DNA from: Erysipelothrix sp. UBA3377
GTDB lineage: Bacteria; Bacillota_I; Bacilli_A; Erysipelotrichales; Erysipelotrichaceae
DNA length: 17,335 nucleotides
Direction of reading: 5' to 3'
Assembly (NCBI GenBank): GCA_002359085.1
Contig: DEQB01000099.1
Location: 9,274 to 26,608, forward strand
Positions 15,167 through 17,335 of the stretch are shown piece after piece. A program made the position numbers and the translations under genes. The notes under the pieces were generated by a model. It searched no databases, was not told where the DNA came from, and saw only the letters and a program-made list of their open reading frames with translations. Positions within the stretch are counted from its first letter, which is position 1, and each line of letters begins with the position of its first letter.

Positions 15167-16036
15167 TTATGCATTCTTAGGGGCCCGAAGATTCAGATAA
15201 TGTTTCTTAACTTCAATCTTAATAGAAGTTGTTTTAAAGATCTCACCATCACATCCAACCACCAACGGAACATCACTCTCAATTTCTATCCGTTTGATTT
15301 TTTCATAACGCACTTCTTTTTCTTCCATATGTTTCCCACGCATGTATTTTGGGAGTAAAACCAAGGCCCGAGACAGTGATATCGCATCCACCATACACAG
15401 ATCCAAATAACCATCATCTATGACAGATAAGGGCGCAGCTTTAAAGCCACCACCATAATACATACCATTCATTACACAAAGTAAGGCGATCGATGCATCG
15501 ATCATGCGACCATCCTTTTTAACACGAATTGGATACGGTTTAATTTTAAAAACTTCTTTTAAAGCACTGATCAAATAGACAAACTTACGCGGCATCAAAC
15601 CTTCTCTTGTATTGTTTGCGCGTTCATTGATATCCGCATCGATACCCAGATTTGTGACATTTAAGAAAAGTTTATCATTCATCGATCCAACATCTATTTT
15701 TCTAGTTTCACCATGAAGTACTGTATCCTCAATGGTTTGAATCAAACTGGTTTTTCTACCAAAGACCTTCGCAAAATCATTACCCGTTCCCGTGGGAATC
15801 ATGCCCATGGTTGCCTCAGGATGAATGCCGTTCAAAACCTCATGGGCCGTCCCATCCCCACCCACAGCATAAATCACCACATCTTTTCCAAATGAATGTG
15901 CGAGTTCTTGTGCATGGCCTACGTATTCCGTATAGAATACTTCATAATCCAAATTATTTTGTGTCAAAAGCCAATCCTCAAGTATTCTGTATTTACCTGT
16001 ACCTGAAGTTGGATTGATTATAAATATATGTTTCAA
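15167..16036 (-). CDS. Diacylglycerol/lipid kinase (DagK/YegS family)
   Basis: This membrane-associated lipid kinase of 289 residues most likely phosphorylates diacylglycerol, returning it to phospholipid synthesis. It has NPTSGTG (8-14), the nucleotide-binding GGDGTAHEVLNG (59-70) and PTGTGNDFAK (81-90), DDGYLDL (207-213) and GCDGE (261-265), the set of motifs of the soluble DgkB/YegS class. The start is a TTG at 16036, with AGAGGA 7 bases upstream; no in-frame ATG precedes the essential N-terminal beta strand, so TTG is well supported. It has its own promoter and no terminator is obvious before thioredoxin, so some read-through is possible. YegS-like kinases for other lipids are an alternative. 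Confidence 0.9.
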   Translation of the reverse strand: MKHIFIINPTSGTGKYRILEDWLLTQNNLDYEVFYTEYVGHAQELAHSFGKDVVIYAVGGDGTAHEVLNGIHPEATMGMIPTGTGNDFAKVFGRKTSLIQTIEDTVLHGETRKIDVGSMNDKLFLNVTNLGIDADINERANNTREGLMPRKFVYLISALKEVFKIKPYPIRVKKDGRMIDASIALLCVMNGMYYGGGFKAAPLSVIDDGYLDLCMVDAISLSRALVLLPKYMRGKHMEEKEVRYEKIKRIEIESDVPLVVGCDGEIFKTTSIKIEVKKHYLNLRAPKNA

Positions 16037-16063
16037 ATTACTGTCCTCTTATTTTCTTTATAA

Positions 16064-16092
16064 ATTATAGCCAAAGAATCAACCAAACACAA
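16064..16092 (-). promoter_or_regulatory. Promoter of the lipid kinase gene
   Basis: On the minus strand a consensus TATAAT (16064-16069) lies 17 bases from a weak -35 candidate TTGTGT (16087-16092). It is placed directly after the upstream terminator and just before the TTG-start gene. Confidence 0.6.
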
Positions 16093-16093
16093 T

Positions 16094-16118
16094 AAAAAAG
16101 CGCCTGTTTAAGACGCCT
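16094..16118 (-). terminator. Rho-independent terminator of the LCP-PASTA gene
   Basis: On the minus strand AGGCGTCT pairs with AGGCGCTT (two wobbles) around the loop TAAAC and is followed by a T run. It lies 5 bases after the stop codon of the LCP-PASTA gene. Confidence 0.8.
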
Positions 16119-16123
16119 CGTTA

Positions 16124-17335
16124 TTAATCTTCTGTGGGTGTTTCTGAGTCGGCCGATTCATCGCCCGTATTTTCAGGACCCTTTGAGATATAAATGGTAA
16201 TGTATTCAACTTTTTCTGCATGTTCCCCATTGGTGACATTCGCAGAAGCAATACTTCCAACAGGAACTGTATCACTGAACTTCTCTTCAAATGTAAGGAT
16301 GACACCATGCTCACTGGCCCAAGCTTCCGCTTCAGCCACAGTCATGTCCAAGAAATAAGGTACAACAAACGTATTATCAACGACCAATTCACCATTCTCA
16401 ACGCGAATCGTAATGGCACTCATCTTGGCATCATGATCACCCGCTGCCACATTGGCACCAACAATCTTACCTTCCGTTTCACCCTCAACCCATTCTATAT
16501 CCAGTCTAACACCATTGGTATCGGCCCAACTTTGCGCTTCATCCAAAGTCATCTCTAAGAAACTGGGTACCGTAAATACATCCGGTACAATGAGATCTGA
16601 ATAATCGAAATAAAGGGGCGTTCCCACATATTTATAAACATTGGTATCCACATCAAACTTATACGGTCTGTTGACACTGAAACCAAAGGACATGGCTTGA
16701 GGCTCAGGAATATCATCCGATAAATTCGCATGAATTACTTTCTTATTATCCTCCAAGGAATAACGATACGGGACCACCACACTCATACCATTGATAAGGG
16801 GTGTCGTACCATAGATTTGCGTATTTTGAATCACAAAGGTATCCATCGCATTCACCGGTGAAACAGAGATATGATTCAACAACAATCCAAAGATGGGAGA
16901 GATATGATCTTTCATGGTCATATTCATCACAATGTTATCTTCACCCGCTTCAATTACTCGAATCAAGGTTTCAAGACTGGATTTAGATTCCGTAATAATT
17001 TTACTTGCGACCTCTTTAATCACATACTGTTGGTTCAACTGTCTTTGGAAATCACCATTCGCAAAGTGATAACGTTCACGCGCAAAGGTAATAACCTGAT
17101 GACCATTCAATAAGTTCTTACCCTTGGGAACATAAATTTCATGATATTCTCTTGGGTTGTCTTCTTTGGGTAAACTACCACCAAATGCGATGGGACTCTC
17201 AATCTCAAGACCCCCTAAAGCATCCACAATCTTAACCAAAGCATAGAAGTCTGTTTCAAAGAAGAAATCAACTTCCAATTCAAATAAATCTTCGACCGTT
17301 TCAATCAAACAATTTCTAGAAATATTACGAGAGTG
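16124..17335 (-). CDS. LytR-CpsA-Psr (LCP) family protein with two C-terminal PASTA-like repeats (5' end cut by window edge)
   Basis: The frame is open to the right edge (HSRNISRNC lies upstream of the first in-frame TTG at 17308), so the N terminus with the expected membrane anchor and the first half of the LCP domain are missing. The visible part starts with the LCP segment LIETVEDLFELEVDFFFETDF, then IVDALGGLEIE, and VITFARERYHFANGDFQRQ, the conserved arginine-rich motif. LCP proteins sit outside the membrane and transfer glycopolymers to peptidoglycan. Past a linker come two PASTA-like repeats, about 16394-16570 (VPSFLEMTLDEAQSWADTNG) and 16181-16363 (VPYFLDMTVAEAEAWASEHG), and a short acidic Thr/Ser/Glu tail. 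The repeats lack the usual proline in the second half. PASTA domains bind peptidoglycan or muropeptides in kinases and penicillin-binding proteins, so here they may target the LCP enzyme to the wall. Confidence 0.85.
   Translation of the reverse strand, partial: HSRNISRNCLIETVEDLFELEVDFFFETDFYALVKIVDALGGLEIESPIAFGGSLPKEDNPREYHEIYVPKGKNLLNGHQVITFARERYHFANGDFQRQLNQQYVIKEVASKIITESKSSLETLIRVIEAGEDNIVMNMTMKDHISPIFGLLLNHISVSPVNAMDTFVIQNTQIYGTTPLINGMSVVVPYRYSLEDNKKVIHANLSDDIPEPQAMSFGFSVNRPYKFDVDTNVYKYVGTPLYFDYSDLIVPDVFTVPSFLEMTLDEAQSWADTNGVRLDIEWVEGETEGKIVGANVAAGDHDAKMSAITIRVENGELVVDNTFVVPYFLDMTVAEAEAWASEHGVILTFEEKFSDTVPVGSIASANVTNGEHAEKVEYITIYISKGPENTGDESADSETPTED

Overview
The window looks like chromosomal DNA of a low-GC Gram-positive bacterium (Firmicutes). 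Genes are tightly packed with AGGAGG-type ribosome binding sites, TGA is used only as a stop, the binding proteins are lipoproteins, and the gene families (BMP-type nucleoside transporter, potABCD with an XRE-cupin regulator, LytR-CpsA-Psr protein) are typical of that phylum. A member of the Erysipelotrichia is my best guess, but this is inference from gene style and not a database result. Almost all genes lie on the minus strand; only two, in the middle, lie on the plus strand.

Region 1 (1-8698, minus strand) is one long nucleoside-uptake and breakdown operon. In transcription order it encodes a BMP-type nucleoside-binding lipoprotein, a double-domain ABC ATPase, two ABC permeases, two different nucleoside hydrolases, a ribokinase and a LacI-family regulator that runs off the left edge. 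The logic is: import nucleosides, split them into base plus ribose, phosphorylate ribose to ribose 5-phosphate, and control the set by a local repressor. The distal gene junctions from the ATPase to ribokinase overlap or are separated by at most 9 bases. The two looser gaps (lipoprotein/ATPase and ribokinase/LacI) each hold a perfect stem-loop.

Region 2 (8699-10344) holds a divergent control region with two good promoters and three AARCGTT-type LacI or cre-like operator candidates. From it a plus-strand pair is read: a family-I nucleoside phosphorylase and an azoreductase-like flavoprotein whose start overlaps the phosphorylase stop. This pair ends at a clear terminator that faces the terminator of the next minus-strand operon.

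Region 3 (10357-14753, minus strand) is a polyamine uptake operon: an XRE-cupin regulator followed by potA, potB, potC and potD. Its promoter is followed by a perfect 17-base palindrome and surrounded by related half-sites, a good candidate for autoregulation.

Region 4 (14766-17335, minus strand) holds three separately transcribed housekeeping genes: thioredoxin, a diacylglycerol/lipid kinase with a TTG start, and the C-terminal part of a LytR-CpsA-Psr cell-wall protein that carries two PASTA-like repeats. There is no gene-free stretch over 300 bases, and I see no RNA genes, CRISPR, insertion sequences or prophage. No wholly new system is evident. The points most worth checking are the LCP-PASTA fusion, the two operator clusters, and the flavoprotein coupled to nucleoside breakdown.
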